Assembly (NCBI GenBank): GCA_002361955.1
Contig: DESK01000032.1
Location: 12,306 to 76,305, forward strand
Length of the DNA stretch: 64,000 bases
Source: Lachnospiraceae bacterium UBA3316
GTDB taxonomy: Bacteria; Bacillota; Clostridia; Lachnospirales; Lachnospiraceae
Direction: 5' to 3'
Positions 7,232 to 15,368 of this stretch are shown in pieces (the first letter of the stretch is position 1; the number at the start of each line of letters is the position of its first letter). The notes beneath the pieces are model-generated. The model had not been told where the DNA came from. It saw only the letters and a program-made list of their open reading frames with translations, and made no database searches. Made by a program: the position numbers and the translations under genes.

Positions 7232-8545
7232 CTATTCTCTCACCCACTTCAAATAAGCCGCAATCTCCTTCTCATATCCATTTTCGCTTGGCTCATAGAA
7301 TTTTGCGTCTCCCAGCTCCTCCGGCAGATAGCGCTGCCTGGAAAAATGCTTGGGGAAGTCGTGGGCATACTCGTAATCCAGGCCGTGCCCCAGCTTGGCG
7401 GCCCCTTTATAGTGGGAATCCTGCAAATGGGGAGGCACCGTGGCCTTCTTTTGCCTTACCGACTCCATAGCGCCGTAGATCGCGTTTGTGCAGGAATTGC
7501 TCTTCGGCGCGGAGGCCACATAGATCGCCGCCTGGGCCAGGATAAGCTGGGCCTCCGGCATCCCTACCCGCTCGGACGCCTGGGCCGCCGCCACTGCCAC
7601 CTGGATGGCCTGGGGATCCGCGTTTCCCACGTCCTCGGAAGCACAGATCATAATACGCCTGGCCACAAACGTAACGCTCTCCCCCGCATAGAGCATCCTG
7701 GCTAAATAGTAGACTGCGGCGTCCGGATCCGACCCCCGCATGCTTTTGATAAAAGCGGAGATCGTGTCATAGTGGCTGTCGCCCGCTTTGTCGTACCTCA
7801 CCGCCCGCTTCTGGATGCATTCTGCAACTACATCCAGCGTAATATGTATTTTCCCGTCTTCGCTGCGGCCCGTGGTCAGCACGCCAAGCTCAATGGCGTT
7901 TAAGGCCGCCCTGGCGTCGCCTCCTGCCATGTCCGCCAGAAACTCCGCCGCCTCCTCATCAATCACGGCGTCATAGGCGCCCATGCCTCTCTCCTTATCG
8001 AAAACCGCCCGCCGGATCAGCTCCCTGATATCCTGCTTCTCCAGGGGCTTCAGCTCAAAGATGACCGACCGGGAGAGCAGCGCCCCGTTGACCTCAAAAT
8101 AAGGGTTCTCCGTAGTGGCTCCGATCAGGATCAATGTTCCGTCCTCCACGAAAGGAAGCAGGTAATCCTGCTGCCCCTTATTAAACCGGTGGATCTCGTC
8201 CACAAAGAGAATCGTGCGCTTACCGTACATCCCCAGGCAGTCCTTCGCCTTCTTCACCACCTCTTCCATATCCTTTTTCCCCGCCACCGTAGCGTTGATC
8301 TGCGTAAACTCGGCGCTGGTGGTATTGGCGATCACCTTGGCAAGCGTCGTCTTTCCCGTTCCCGGAGGCCCGTAAAAGATAACCGAACTGATCTTGTCCG
8401 CCTGGATCGCCCGGTAGAGCAGCTTGTCCTTCCCGATGATATGCTGCTGCCCCACCACCTCGTCCAAAGTTCTCGGCCGAAGCCGGGACGCCAGAGGCGC
8501 CTCTGTCTCCATGGTATTCTTTCTCATATAATCAAATAAATCCAT
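7232..8545 (-). CDS. rarA: Replication-associated recombination protein A, AAA+ ATPase
   Basis: A 437-residue RarA/MgsA/WRNIP1-family protein that acts at stalled replication forks and gaps as a DNA-dependent ATPase. The N-terminus LRPRTLDEVVGQQHIIG, Walker A GPPGTGKT (59-66), Walker B ILFVDEIHRF (about 112-121) and sensor 1 GATTENPYF are all visible. The C-terminal half contains the tetramerisation region typical of the family (LPPHLQDSHYKGAAKLGHG, then YEYAHDFPKHF). Length is normal. It is the last gene of a three-gene operon, starting 10 bases after the deacetylase stop with AAGGAGG upstream of the ATG. Confidence 0.95.
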   Translation of the reverse strand: MDLFDYMRKNTMETEAPLASRLRPRTLDEVVGQQHIIGKDKLLYRAIQADKISSVIFYGPPGTGKTTLAKVIANTTSAEFTQINATVAGKKDMEEVVKKAKDCLGMYGKRTILFVDEIHRFNKGQQDYLLPFVEDGTLILIGATTENPYFEVNGALLSRSVIFELKPLEKQDIRELIRRAVFDKERGMGAYDAVIDEEAAEFLADMAGGDARAALNAIELGVLTTGRSEDGKIHITLDVVAECIQKRAVRYDKAGDSHYDTISAFIKSMRGSDPDAAVYYLARMLYAGESVTFVARRIMICASEDVGNADPQAIQVAVAAAQASERVGMPEAQLILAQAAIYVASAPKSNSCTNAIYGAMESVRQKKATVPPHLQDSHYKGAAKLGHGLDYEYAHDFPKHFSRQRYLPEELGDAKFYEPSENGYEKEIAAYLKWVRE

Positions 8546-8555
8546 CGTATCCTCC

Positions 8556-9209
8556 TTACTCCAGGATCAACTCATCCACCGTCACGAATTCATACCCCTG
8601 TTTTTTCAAAAGATCCACAATACGGAGGGCGGCGTCCACAGAAGAGTCATAAAAATCATGGAGCAGGATGATGCTGTCCCCCTTCACCTGATCCATGACC
8701 CTCCTTACCACCTCATCCGCGTTTTTTGTCGTCCAATCCAGGGAATCCACAGACCACAGCACAGGAAACATCTCAAAGCCGCAGTCCAGCGTCTTATCCC
8801 ATTCTCCAAAGGGCGGACGGATATATTCCGTTTTCTTTCCGGTGATCTCCTCCACGGCCTCGCTGGTCCTTGTGATTTGCTCGCAGGCTTTAGGTGCTTC
8901 CATGCCTGTGATCTTCACATGGTCATACGTATGGTTTCCGATCAGGTGCCCCTCCTCGTCCATACGGCGTATGATATCCTCGCGGCCCTCAATATTTTTC
9001 CCCACCACAAAAAACGTGGCCTTTACCTCTCTTTCTTTCAGCCCTTCCAGAAGCCTCGGCGTACAGAGAGGGTGGGGCCCGTCGTCAAAGGTCAGGGCCA
9101 CCCTGGGCTTTACTTCCTCCGTCTGCGCGCCGTATGCCCGGCCATATGTAAAAAACAAGCTTCCAAGCAGCACTGCTGCCAAAAATACCAGACTTTTTCC
9201 CTGTCTCAC
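8556..9209 (-). CDS. Polysaccharide deacetylase (NodB homology domain), membrane-anchored or secreted
   Basis: A 217-residue protein with an N-terminal hydrophobic segment and a NodB domain: motif 1 LTFDDGPHP (metal-binding Asp), motif 2 HTYDH (metal-binding His pair), motif 3 RPPFGEW and a later LLHDFYD. The family removes N-acetyl groups from peptidoglycan or other acetylated glycans. I chose the GTG at 9207-9209: AGGCGG lies 9 bases upstream, whereas the TTG at 9218 abuts the same site directly and could not use it. It is the second gene of the operon, between a small membrane protein and rarA. Substrate is not determined. Confidence 0.88.
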   Translation of the reverse strand: MRQGKSLVFLAAVLLGSLFFTYGRAYGAQTEEVKPRVALTFDDGPHPLCTPRLLEGLKEREVKATFFVVGKNIEGREDIIRRMDEEGHLIGNHTYDHVKITGMEAPKACEQITRTSEAVEEITGKKTEYIRPPFGEWDKTLDCGFEMFPVLWSVDSLDWTTKNADEVVRRVMDQVKGDSIILLHDFYDSSVDAALRIVDLLKKQGYEFVTVDELILE

Positions 9210-9265
9210 CAAACTCAACCGCCTGCGATACGAATTACACTATCTATATGCCGCCCGCGAAATTC

Positions 9266-9679
9266 CTATTCCCCGCTCTGCCCGCTTCCATTATAAAACT
9301 GTTCCCTGGCCTTGCGGCTGATATTCAGGCAAAATACATAGATGACCGCCCCGATGGCCGCCGACTCATTGGATTTGCCGATATGATAGATAAAATAAAG
9401 CAGGGCGCAGTAGCCTGCCAGGTCTGTGAGAGTAAACTTCAGATATTGCTTTTTCTTTTCCGCCGTCATTCCCTGAAACTCCCCTAAAGCCGCAGGTTCC
9501 GCCACATCCAGCAGTATCCAGTAAAAGACGAGAAATACGGTCAGCACCACAAAGATACTCCCCTCTCCCATCAGCCCTCTGTTTTTCGCGCCAAAACACA
9601 GCAGCACAGCCACAGCCAGCACCCCTAGGGCAAGGAGGCTGATCCTGTTACGCAGCGCCTGCTTTTTCTCCTGATCCAT
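9266..9679 (-). CDS. Small integral membrane protein of unknown function
   Basis: I do not recognise this 137-residue protein. It has four hydrophobic segments (about 12-27, 40-57, 85-97, 106-118), a charged N-terminus and the loop AALGEFQGMTAEKKKQYLKF between segments two and three. It opens the operon with the deacetylase and rarA, 56 bases upstream of the chosen deacetylase start. The promoter TTGAAT-17-TATAAT is just upstream, and GGGAGG precedes the ATG. It may be a lineage-specific envelope protein. Confidence 0.7.
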   Translation of the reverse strand: MDQEKKQALRNRISLLALGVLAVAVLLCFGAKNRGLMGEGSIFVVLTVFLVFYWILLDVAEPAALGEFQGMTAEKKKQYLKFTLTDLAGYCALLYFIYHIGKSNESAAIGAVIYVFCLNISRKAREQFYNGSGQSGE

Positions 9680-9717
9680 CTTGTTTCCTCCCGGATATTT
9701 CTTTTCGTTTCCTAGTC

Positions 9718-9746
9718 ATTATACAGGAAGCCCCCGGGGGATTCAA
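9718..9746 (-). promoter_or_regulatory. Promoter of the membrane protein-deacetylase-rarA operon
   Basis: On the minus strand TTGAAT (9741-9746), 17 bases, TATAAT (9718-9723). The spacer contains a perfect 10-base palindrome CCCCCGGGGG (9731-9740) next to the -35 box. Confidence 0.7.
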
Positions 9747-9767
9747 CCGCAAATGCGCAATTGGGGG

Positions 9768-9797
9768 GTGGCACAACGATACCGAAAATGCTATACT
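9768..9797 (+). promoter_or_regulatory. Promoter of the fibronectin-III protein gene
   Basis: Extended -10 box TGCTATACT (TATACT at 9792-9797) with a weak -35 GTGGCA (9768-9773) and an 18-base spacer. It faces away from the divergent rarA operon promoter. Confidence 0.5.
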
Positions 9798-9825
9798 GGC
9801 CTTATACATATGAAAGGAGACAACT

Positions 9826-10803
9826 ATGAAAAAGAACATTTGGCATACCAGAAAGCTTCTGGCCATCCTGCTGCTGCTGGCCGGCGTTCTCCTGATAGGG
9901 AAAACCTCTGCGAAAGCAGCCGAAAGCCGTTATTACGCGTCAATCAGCAACCTGGTTCAGGAAGAATGGGGGACAAACACCGCCGGCATCACCTGGAAAC
10001 TGGAGTACGAGGGCTCCAGCAACACCGTGAAGACAGCCGGCTACAACATCTATCTGGGCACAGATTACAGCAACGTCGCCCTGGTAGGGACATCCTCCTC
10101 CACCTCCTACCGCTTCACCGGGCTTGAAGCAGGCAAAAAATATTATGTAAAGGTCGTCCCCTGCGGTGAGGACGGCTCTGAAGGCAGCTACCGCAGCTTC
10201 GCTCTGGAGACGATGCCCGCCCAGGTAAAGAATTTCCATCAGGATGTATGGTGGTTCTTTATCAAAAAGCTGGACGTCACCTGGGACCGCATCGACACGG
10301 CAGACAAAATCGTCGTTTCCCTCTACAACAGCAAAGGAAAACGCGTCGGGAAGGCCCAAACCCTGCCCGGCTACAGCACCAGCGCCAGCTTTTCTAAGAT
10401 GAAGGATGAGGTCTATACCGTAAAGATCCAGGCCTTCCGCACAGCGGGCGGAAAAACCTGGCAGACCCCGGTATCCAGCATCAAATGCTTCAACCAGGCG
10501 CGGATCACCTATTCCAAAGTCGTAAAGAACAAACTGACCGTCAAATGGGGAAAAGTAAAGGGAGCTACCGGCTACGACATCTATGTTTCCACCAAACCCA
10601 AAAAAGGCTATAAAAAGGTAAAATCTGTGAAAGCCGGAACTTCAAAGGTGACACTCTCCAGATTCAACAGAAAAGCGTTCAATCCTAAAAAGACTTACTA
10701 CATCTATGTGGAAACCAAAATAAAGAACGGCAAGAAAATAAACAAATCCGGCGCGCTCTACTACTGGAACACCAAGGATTCTTCCGACGGATATCTTAAC
10801 TAA
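9826..10803 (+). CDS. Secreted fibronectin type III domain protein
   Basis: A 325-residue protein with a signal peptide (basic MKKNIWHTRK, then an LLAILLLLAGVLLI core, cleavage near the AKAAES region). At least two, probably three, fibronectin type III-like modules follow: about 30-130 (TWKLEYEG, YNIYLG, FTGLEAGKKYYVKV), about 130-220, and about 225-315 (LTVKWGKVKGATGYDIYVS, YYIYVETK). The second half is lysine-rich. No catalytic domain or sorting signal is visible, so it is a secreted or wall-associated binding or spacer protein. AAAGGAG lies 6 bases upstream of the ATG. The DUF624 gene follows after 16 bases. Confidence 0.8.
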   Translation: MKKNIWHTRKLLAILLLLAGVLLIGKTSAKAAESRYYASISNLVQEEWGTNTAGITWKLEYEGSSNTVKTAGYNIYLGTDYSNVALVGTSSSTSYRFTGLEAGKKYYVKVVPCGEDGSEGSYRSFALETMPAQVKNFHQDVWWFFIKKLDVTWDRIDTADKIVVSLYNSKGKRVGKAQTLPGYSTSASFSKMKDEVYTVKIQAFRTAGGKTWQTPVSSIKCFNQARITYSKVVKNKLTVKWGKVKGATGYDIYVSTKPKKGYKKVKSVKAGTSKVTLSRFNRKAFNPKKTYYIYVETKIKNGKKINKSGALYYWNTKDSSDGYLN

Positions 10804-10819
10804 GCCGGGGGAATGGCCT

Positions 10820-11476
10820 ATGAGAGAACGAATTTTTAACGCGGACAACAAATTTTTTGGATTTATGGGAAAGGCCGCGGATCTGATCATCCTGAACATC
10901 CTCTTCGTGGTGTGCAGCCTTCCCATCGTTACCATCGGGGCGTCCGTGACCGCTATGTATTATGTAACCCTTAAAATGATAAAAAACGAGGAGTCCTATA
11001 TCTCCCGAAGCTTTTTTAAATCCTTTAAGCAGAATTTTAAGCAGGCGACCATCCTCTGGCTGCCCCTTCTGGCTGTAGCCCTGCTGATCTGGTGCGATCT
11101 TTCCATCGTGAGCAGGGCCGCCGAGACAGTCGCCTTTTTCAAATGGTTCACCATTGCGATCTATTTTGTCATTCTCCTCTGGGGCATGGTGTTTCTATAC
11201 GCCTTCCCTCTGCTGGCCAGATTTGACAATACCGTGCGGAACACCTTTCAAAACTCCTGGAAGATGGCCCTCTGCCACTTTCCCTGGACAATCCTGCTCC
11301 TGGCAGTGACCTGTGTTCCCATGTTTTTTACGCTGAACTACGGAGCCATCCTGATGGCCGGCCTGTTCTTCTGGCCCTCCATAGGGTTTGCCCTGACTGC
11401 TTTTATCAATTCCCTGATCTTCACAAAGATCTTTTCCAGGTATATCCCTGAAGAAGAAGAGGGCGAACTCTCCTGA
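10820..11476 (+). CDS. YesL family membrane protein (DUF624)
   Basis: A 218-residue integral membrane protein with about five hydrophobic segments and the DUF624 signatures near the N-terminus (FFGFMGKAADLIILNILFVVC, LPIVTIGASVTAMYYVTLKM). Members are usually found with carbohydrate uptake and degradation genes, and their function is unknown. Here it follows the fibronectin-III protein gene by 16 bases and is probably co-transcribed. The GGGGGAA site precedes the ATG. No sugar transporter is adjacent, which is atypical. Confidence 0.88.
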   Translation: MRERIFNADNKFFGFMGKAADLIILNILFVVCSLPIVTIGASVTAMYYVTLKMIKNEESYISRSFFKSFKQNFKQATILWLPLLAVALLIWCDLSIVSRAAETVAFFKWFTIAIYFVILLWGMVFLYAFPLLARFDNTVRNTFQNSWKMALCHFPWTILLLAVTCVPMFFTLNYGAILMAGLFFWPSIGFALTAFINSLIFTKIFSRYIPEEEEGELS

Positions 11477-11561
11477 TCACGAGATACCCTCCCTCTGCAA
11501 CGTTCACACGTTAGCGGCATCCGCCAAATGTGCGCACAGGCACCTGGCGCATTGCCCCCAT

Positions 11562-11603
11562 AAAAAAGCTACGGCAAGGCTGCCCTCCGCAGTCTTGCCG
11601 TAG
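11562..11603. terminator. Terminator between the YesL-like and DUF1002 genes
   Basis: A 10-bp perfect stem CTACGGCAAG / CTTGCCGTAG (11569-11578 and 11594-11603). On the minus strand it is followed by a run of six T residues, so it ends the DUF1002 transcript. It may also stop the convergent plus-strand operon. Confidence 0.85.
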
Positions 11604-11637
11604 TTTCATCTCATGGCCTTTCGGCCGAAACATCCTC

Positions 11638-12537
11638 TCATTTTGAAAAGAGATTCTGGAAAAATCCCACGATCGCGTCCACGATGCGCGTAAAGAAATT
11701 CCCCACGCTTTCCGTATCAAAGTGGAAATCCAGGCTGTCCAGCTTATTGTACAGCTCCTGGGCCTGTTCCTTGATCGCGTCCACATTCAGGTCCAGGCCG
11801 TCGATCTTATCCATCAGCCCCGCAATCTTGTCCCTGTCCTCATCAGACAGAGAAACGTCCAGCTCTTCGGCTGCCTGTCCCACCAGCGCCTCGATATCCT
11901 CCCTGCTCTTTACGGAGCCCTCCGCGACCTTCTGCTTCACCAGGGCCATCAGCTCCTCCACCTTTTGGGAGTCGCCCACATTTTCCACAATCTCCCCTGT
12001 GATGACCAGCTCGTTGTTGGCTGCGTCCATATTCACCTCCGGGATTTCCTCCCCCGTCATCGTCTCATAGGCTTTGATGGCTCCCACAAGAGCCGCCGTG
12101 CCGGAGATGGAGAAAGGCCCTGCCACCGTGATATCCGCATCCTCCACGCCCGCCGTGATCAGGGCGTTCCGGTACATACCCGCCGTACAGTAGGAAATAT
12201 TGCTGGTATCCACATGGATGCCGCTTCCCGCTTCCCTTCCCACCACCTTTACAGAGGAAAGGGCCCTGCTGCCGATAATACTGTTGTCCAGGTATTCGTC
12301 CAGGTACGCGTGTTCATCTGCGTTCGTCACTGTGATCACATCATAATTGCCCAGCTCCTGCTCCGTAACCCCCAGAAGCCTTAAGACCGTCTCCCTCTCC
12401 TGGGCTTTCAAATCTGCTCCCAACGCTAAAAACGGCTTATCCAGCACTGCGTCCACCCGGTCCGCAAGGGCTGTCGCCCCTGCCGCCAGGAAAATTCCCG
12501 CCGCCAGCAGGGCCATCCAAATATTTTTCTTTTTCAT
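11638..12537 (-). CDS. Secreted DUF1002 (YpuA-like) protein
   Basis: A 299-residue protein with a signal peptide (MKKKNIWMALLAAGIFLAAGATALA) and a DUF1002 domain over roughly residues 30-240 (LGADLKAQERETVLRLLGV, DVITVTNADEHAYL, GIHVDTSNISYCTAGMY, DITVAGPFSISGTAALVGAI). The C-terminal 50 residues are helical and amphipathic, ending IVDAIVGFFQNLFSK, which could associate with a membrane. The Bacillus relative YpuA has no assigned function. A good AGAGGTGAAGG site lies before the ATG. The gene is 49 bases downstream of the alpha/beta hydrolase gene on the same strand. Confidence 0.85.
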   Translation of the reverse strand: MKKKNIWMALLAAGIFLAAGATALADRVDAVLDKPFLALGADLKAQERETVLRLLGVTEQELGNYDVITVTNADEHAYLDEYLDNSIIGSRALSSVKVVGREAGSGIHVDTSNISYCTAGMYRNALITAGVEDADITVAGPFSISGTAALVGAIKAYETMTGEEIPEVNMDAANNELVITGEIVENVGDSQKVEELMALVKQKVAEGSVKSREDIEALVGQAAEELDVSLSDEDRDKIAGLMDKIDGLDLNVDAIKEQAQELYNKLDSLDFHFDTESVGNFFTRIVDAIVGFFQNLFSK

Positions 12538-12586
12538 CTTACCTTCACCTCTCTGTAAATTTCAGGAACGCATTTGGTCAGATCCA

Positions 12587-13549
12587 TCAGCCTCCCGTCG
12601 AATCGTTACCCTTTTTCCTCTCCAGACATTCGCCAATCCAGGTATACAACTCCCCATACACCTTCTCCCTGTCCGTCTCATTTAAAATCTCATGCCTGTC
12701 TCCCGGATACAGCCGGCATTTTACATTCCTCATGCCAAGCTCCTTAAACCTGATATACACCCGCATCACTCCCTTGCCGCAGGCGCCCACAGGATCGTCT
12801 CCCCCGGAAACAAAAAGCACCGGAAGCTTCTTTGGCATTTTTGTCAGATAATTCTCCTTTAACAGCTTATACATACCCAGAAACATATTGTAATAGGCGT
12901 TCAGTGTAAAGCGGAAGGTACATCTCTCATCTGCCAGATACGCGTCCACAATCTTCTCATCCTTCGTAAGCCAGTCCTTGTCGGTACGCGGCTTTTTCAT
13001 TCCCCGGTTATACCCGCCAAAAGCCATGGAGTCTACCAGCCTGCTGCGGCAATGCCATCCCTTCACCTGGGCCAAAAGCCTGCATACTGCCATCCCCAGC
13101 TTTAACGTGCCTGCGGAATGATACCCTGTCCCCATAATGACAGCTCCCGCCAGCCCCTTGCCGAAACAGCAGATATACTGCCTGGCAAGAAAAGAGCCCA
13201 TGCTGTGTCCCAGCAGAAAATAAGGCGTCCGGGGATAATCCTCCTGTATCATCTTCCGCAGCCTGTGCAGATCACGGAGCAGCACGCAGTTCCCATTCTC
13301 CTCAGCAAAATAGCCCAGATCCTCTTTGGAACGTACGGATTCCCCATGTCCCAGGTGGTCGTTTCCCACCACCAGAATCCCCCGCTTGGCCAGGTACTCC
13401 GCAAATTCATCGTAGCGCTCCACATATTCGCACATGCCGTGAGAAATCTGAAGAATCGCCTTTACTTCCCCTTCCGGAATCCATTTGACTGCATGAATCA
13501 ATGTAATGTGATCATTCGATAAAAATTGAATATGCTGCCTGATTACCAT
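12587..13549 (-). CDS. Alpha/beta hydrolase, monoglyceride lipase/lysophospholipase type
   Basis: A 320-residue cytoplasmic enzyme of the Hydrolase_4 (PldB/monoacylglycerol lipase) family. The oxyanion region AILQISHGMCEYVERY, the nucleophile elbow LLGHSMGSF, an acidic site in VLFVSGGDDPVGACGKGV and the catalytic His of CRLYPGDRHEILNE are all present. The likely reaction is hydrolysis of lysophospholipid or monoacylglycerol ester bonds; the substrate is not known. AAGGGGTGAT precedes the ATG. No signal peptide. Confidence 0.88.
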   Translation of the reverse strand: MVIRQHIQFLSNDHITLIHAVKWIPEGEVKAILQISHGMCEYVERYDEFAEYLAKRGILVVGNDHLGHGESVRSKEDLGYFAEENGNCVLLRDLHRLRKMIQEDYPRTPYFLLGHSMGSFLARQYICCFGKGLAGAVIMGTGYHSAGTLKLGMAVCRLLAQVKGWHCRSRLVDSMAFGGYNRGMKKPRTDKDWLTKDEKIVDAYLADERCTFRFTLNAYYNMFLGMYKLLKENYLTKMPKKLPVLFVSGGDDPVGACGKGVMRVYIRFKELGMRNVKCRLYPGDRHEILNETDREKVYGELYTWIGECLERKKGNDSTGG

Positions 13550-13693
13550 CTATATCACCCCTTCTCTTTGTGCTCCAAAAGCCCTCTCCTCACAGCCTTT
13601 GGATTACCCCTAACTATAACACACTTTTTCCTTAAACTCTTTAAAATTCTGTGAAAAATTTCCCCCTTTTCTCTGGTCCGTTTGCGTATAAAA

Positions 13694-13737
13694 AAATGTA
13701 ACTGCCCAGTTCTCTCCTGAACAGTTACATCTCTTTT
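13694..13737. terminator. Bidirectional terminator after rsmA
   Basis: Stem ATGTAACTG / CAGTTACAT (13696-13704 and 13722-13730) with T-runs on both strands (seven T residues on the minus strand, six on the plus). The stem contains the recurrent GTAACTGTTCAG motif discussed in the findings. Confidence 0.85.
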
Positions 13738-14595
13738 TTAAACCAAGGCGTCCGCCAAAGCCGCAAACTCTTCCAAAGTCAACGCCTCCCCGCGCACATT
13801 GGGAGAAAGCCCCGCCGCCGCGATGGCCTCCGCGATCTGCTCCTTTGGGGCACCGATCTCCGGCGAATTATTCAAGCTGTTTTGCAAGGTCTTTCTCCTC
13901 TGGTTAAACGAAGCCCGGATCACGCGAAACAGCAGCCCCTCGTCTTTTACAGAAACTTTCGGTTCCCTGCGGCAAGTCATGCGTATGACTGCGCTCCCCA
14001 CCTTCGGGCGGGGCATAAAGCAGTTCGGCGGCACGTTGGCCGCGATATAAGGCTCGGCATAATACTGGACGGCCAGAGAAAGGGCGCCGTAATCCTTTGT
14101 GCCGGGGCCCGCCTGCATCCTCTGGGCCACCTCCTTTTGTACCATCACCGTGACGCTCTCCAAGGGCACATGGCGCTCAAAAAGCCCCATGATAATCGGG
14201 GTGGTGATATAGTAGGGCAGGTTTGCCACCACCTTGATGGGCTTTCCGTCGTTTTCCCGCTCCACAAGCCCTCTGATATCAAGCTTCATGATATCCTCAT
14301 TCAAAACCCTCACATTGTCATAGGCGGCAAGGGTCTCTTCTAAAATCGGAATCAGCATCCTGTCGATCTCCACGGCCAGCACCCTTCCTGCGCTTTCCGC
14401 CAGATACTGCGTCATCGTTCCGATACCGGGGCCGATTTCCAGAACAAAATCCTCCCCGGTGATGCCTGCCGCCGCGATAATCTTCTCCAGCACATGGGCG
14501 TCAATCAGAAAATTCTGGCCAAACTTCTTCTGGAAGGCAAACTCATATTTCCGGATGATTTCAATTGTCCGCTGGGGATTTGATAACTTTTCCAT
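13738..14595 (-). CDS. rsmA: 16S rRNA (adenine1518-N6/adenine1519-N6)-dimethyltransferase
   Basis: A 285-residue KsgA/RsmA enzyme that dimethylates two adjacent adenines in helix 45 of 16S rRNA during 30S maturation, using S-adenosylmethionine. The N-terminal KKFGQNFLID, the AdoMet loop LEIGPGIGTMT, the acidic EID and the catalytic NLPYYITTP motif (N-L/I-P-Y) are present, and the length is normal. GAGAGGTAGAG precedes the ATG, which lies 2 bases past the tatD stop. It is the last gene of metG-tatD-rsmA. In many Firmicutes rnmV (RNase M5) sits between tatD and rsmA; it is absent here. Confidence 0.96.
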   Translation of the reverse strand: MEKLSNPQRTIEIIRKYEFAFQKKFGQNFLIDAHVLEKIIAAAGITGEDFVLEIGPGIGTMTQYLAESAGRVLAVEIDRMLIPILEETLAAYDNVRVLNEDIMKLDIRGLVERENDGKPIKVVANLPYYITTPIIMGLFERHVPLESVTVMVQKEVAQRMQAGPGTKDYGALSLAVQYYAEPYIAANVPPNCFMPRPKVGSAVIRMTCRREPKVSVKDEGLLFRVIRASFNQRRKTLQNSLNNSPEIGAPKEQIAEAIAAAGLSPNVRGEALTLEEFAALADALV

Positions 14596-14597
14596 CT

Positions 14598-15368
14598 CTA
14601 CCTCTCAATCCGGTACATTCGGCGCGCATTGTCCCAGGTTGCCTGCTCCGCCTCCTGCCTCGTAATCCCTTTGAGCTCCGCGATACAGTCGAGCACATGG
14701 GCGATCAGCGGGGAGGCATTGCGCTTGCCCCGAAAGGGAACAGGGGCCAGGTACGGGCAGTCCGTCTCCACCAGGATCCTGTCCAGCGGCGCGTACTCCA
14801 CCACTTCCTTCAGTACCCTGGCGTTTTTAAAGGTCACTACGCCTCCCACGCCCAGGTAGTAGCCCAGATTCAGATAATCCCTGGCCATCTCCTTAGAGCC
14901 TGAATAGCAGTGGATCACGCCCCCGGTGCTTCCTGCGTGCTCCGTCTTTATCATGTCAAACGTATCCTGGGCAGCCTCCCGGCTGTGGATATTGACCGGC
15001 AGCCCCGTCTCCTTGGCAAGGGCCAGCTGGCGGGCAAACCACTCCTGCTGCAGCTTCCTGGGGTGTTTGTCCCAGTAGTAATCCAGGCCGATCTCGCCCA
15101 CAGCGACGATCTTTTCCCTGGCGCACAGAGACCTGAGCTCCGCCAAAACCTCTTCATTCAACTGATCTACATGGTCGGGGTGTATGCCTACGGCTCCGTA
15201 GACGAACGGATACCGCTCCGCCAGGGCCGCCGTGTCGCGCACCCCCCGCAGGCTGGCCCCCACATTTACAATGGCGCCTACGCCTGCGTCCTGCATCCCG
15301 CCAAGCAGCTCTTCTCTGTCTTCATCAAATGCCTCATCATCGTAATGGGCGTGACTGTCAAATATCAT
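14598..15368 (-). CDS. TatD family metal-dependent hydrolase
   Basis: A 256-residue TIM-barrel hydrolase of the TatD/YcfH family (DNase-like, metal-dependent). Metal ligands are in the opening DSHAHYDDEAFDEDR, GEIGLDYY, NIHSREA, IHCYSGS and ETDCPYLAP. The start ATG overlaps the metG stop by 4 bases, and rsmA follows within 2 bases, so the three are one transcription unit. Family members show 3'-5' exonuclease or tRNA/DNA processing activity; the physiological substrate is uncertain. Confidence 0.93.
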   Translation of the reverse strand: MIFDSHAHYDDEAFDEDREELLGGMQDAGVGAIVNVGASLRGVRDTAALAERYPFVYGAVGIHPDHVDQLNEEVLAELRSLCAREKIVAVGEIGLDYYWDKHPRKLQQEWFARQLALAKETGLPVNIHSREAAQDTFDMIKTEHAGSTGGVIHCYSGSKEMARDYLNLGYYLGVGGVVTFKNARVLKEVVEYAPLDRILVETDCPYLAPVPFRGKRNASPLIAHVLDCIAELKGITRQEAEQATWDNARRMYRIER

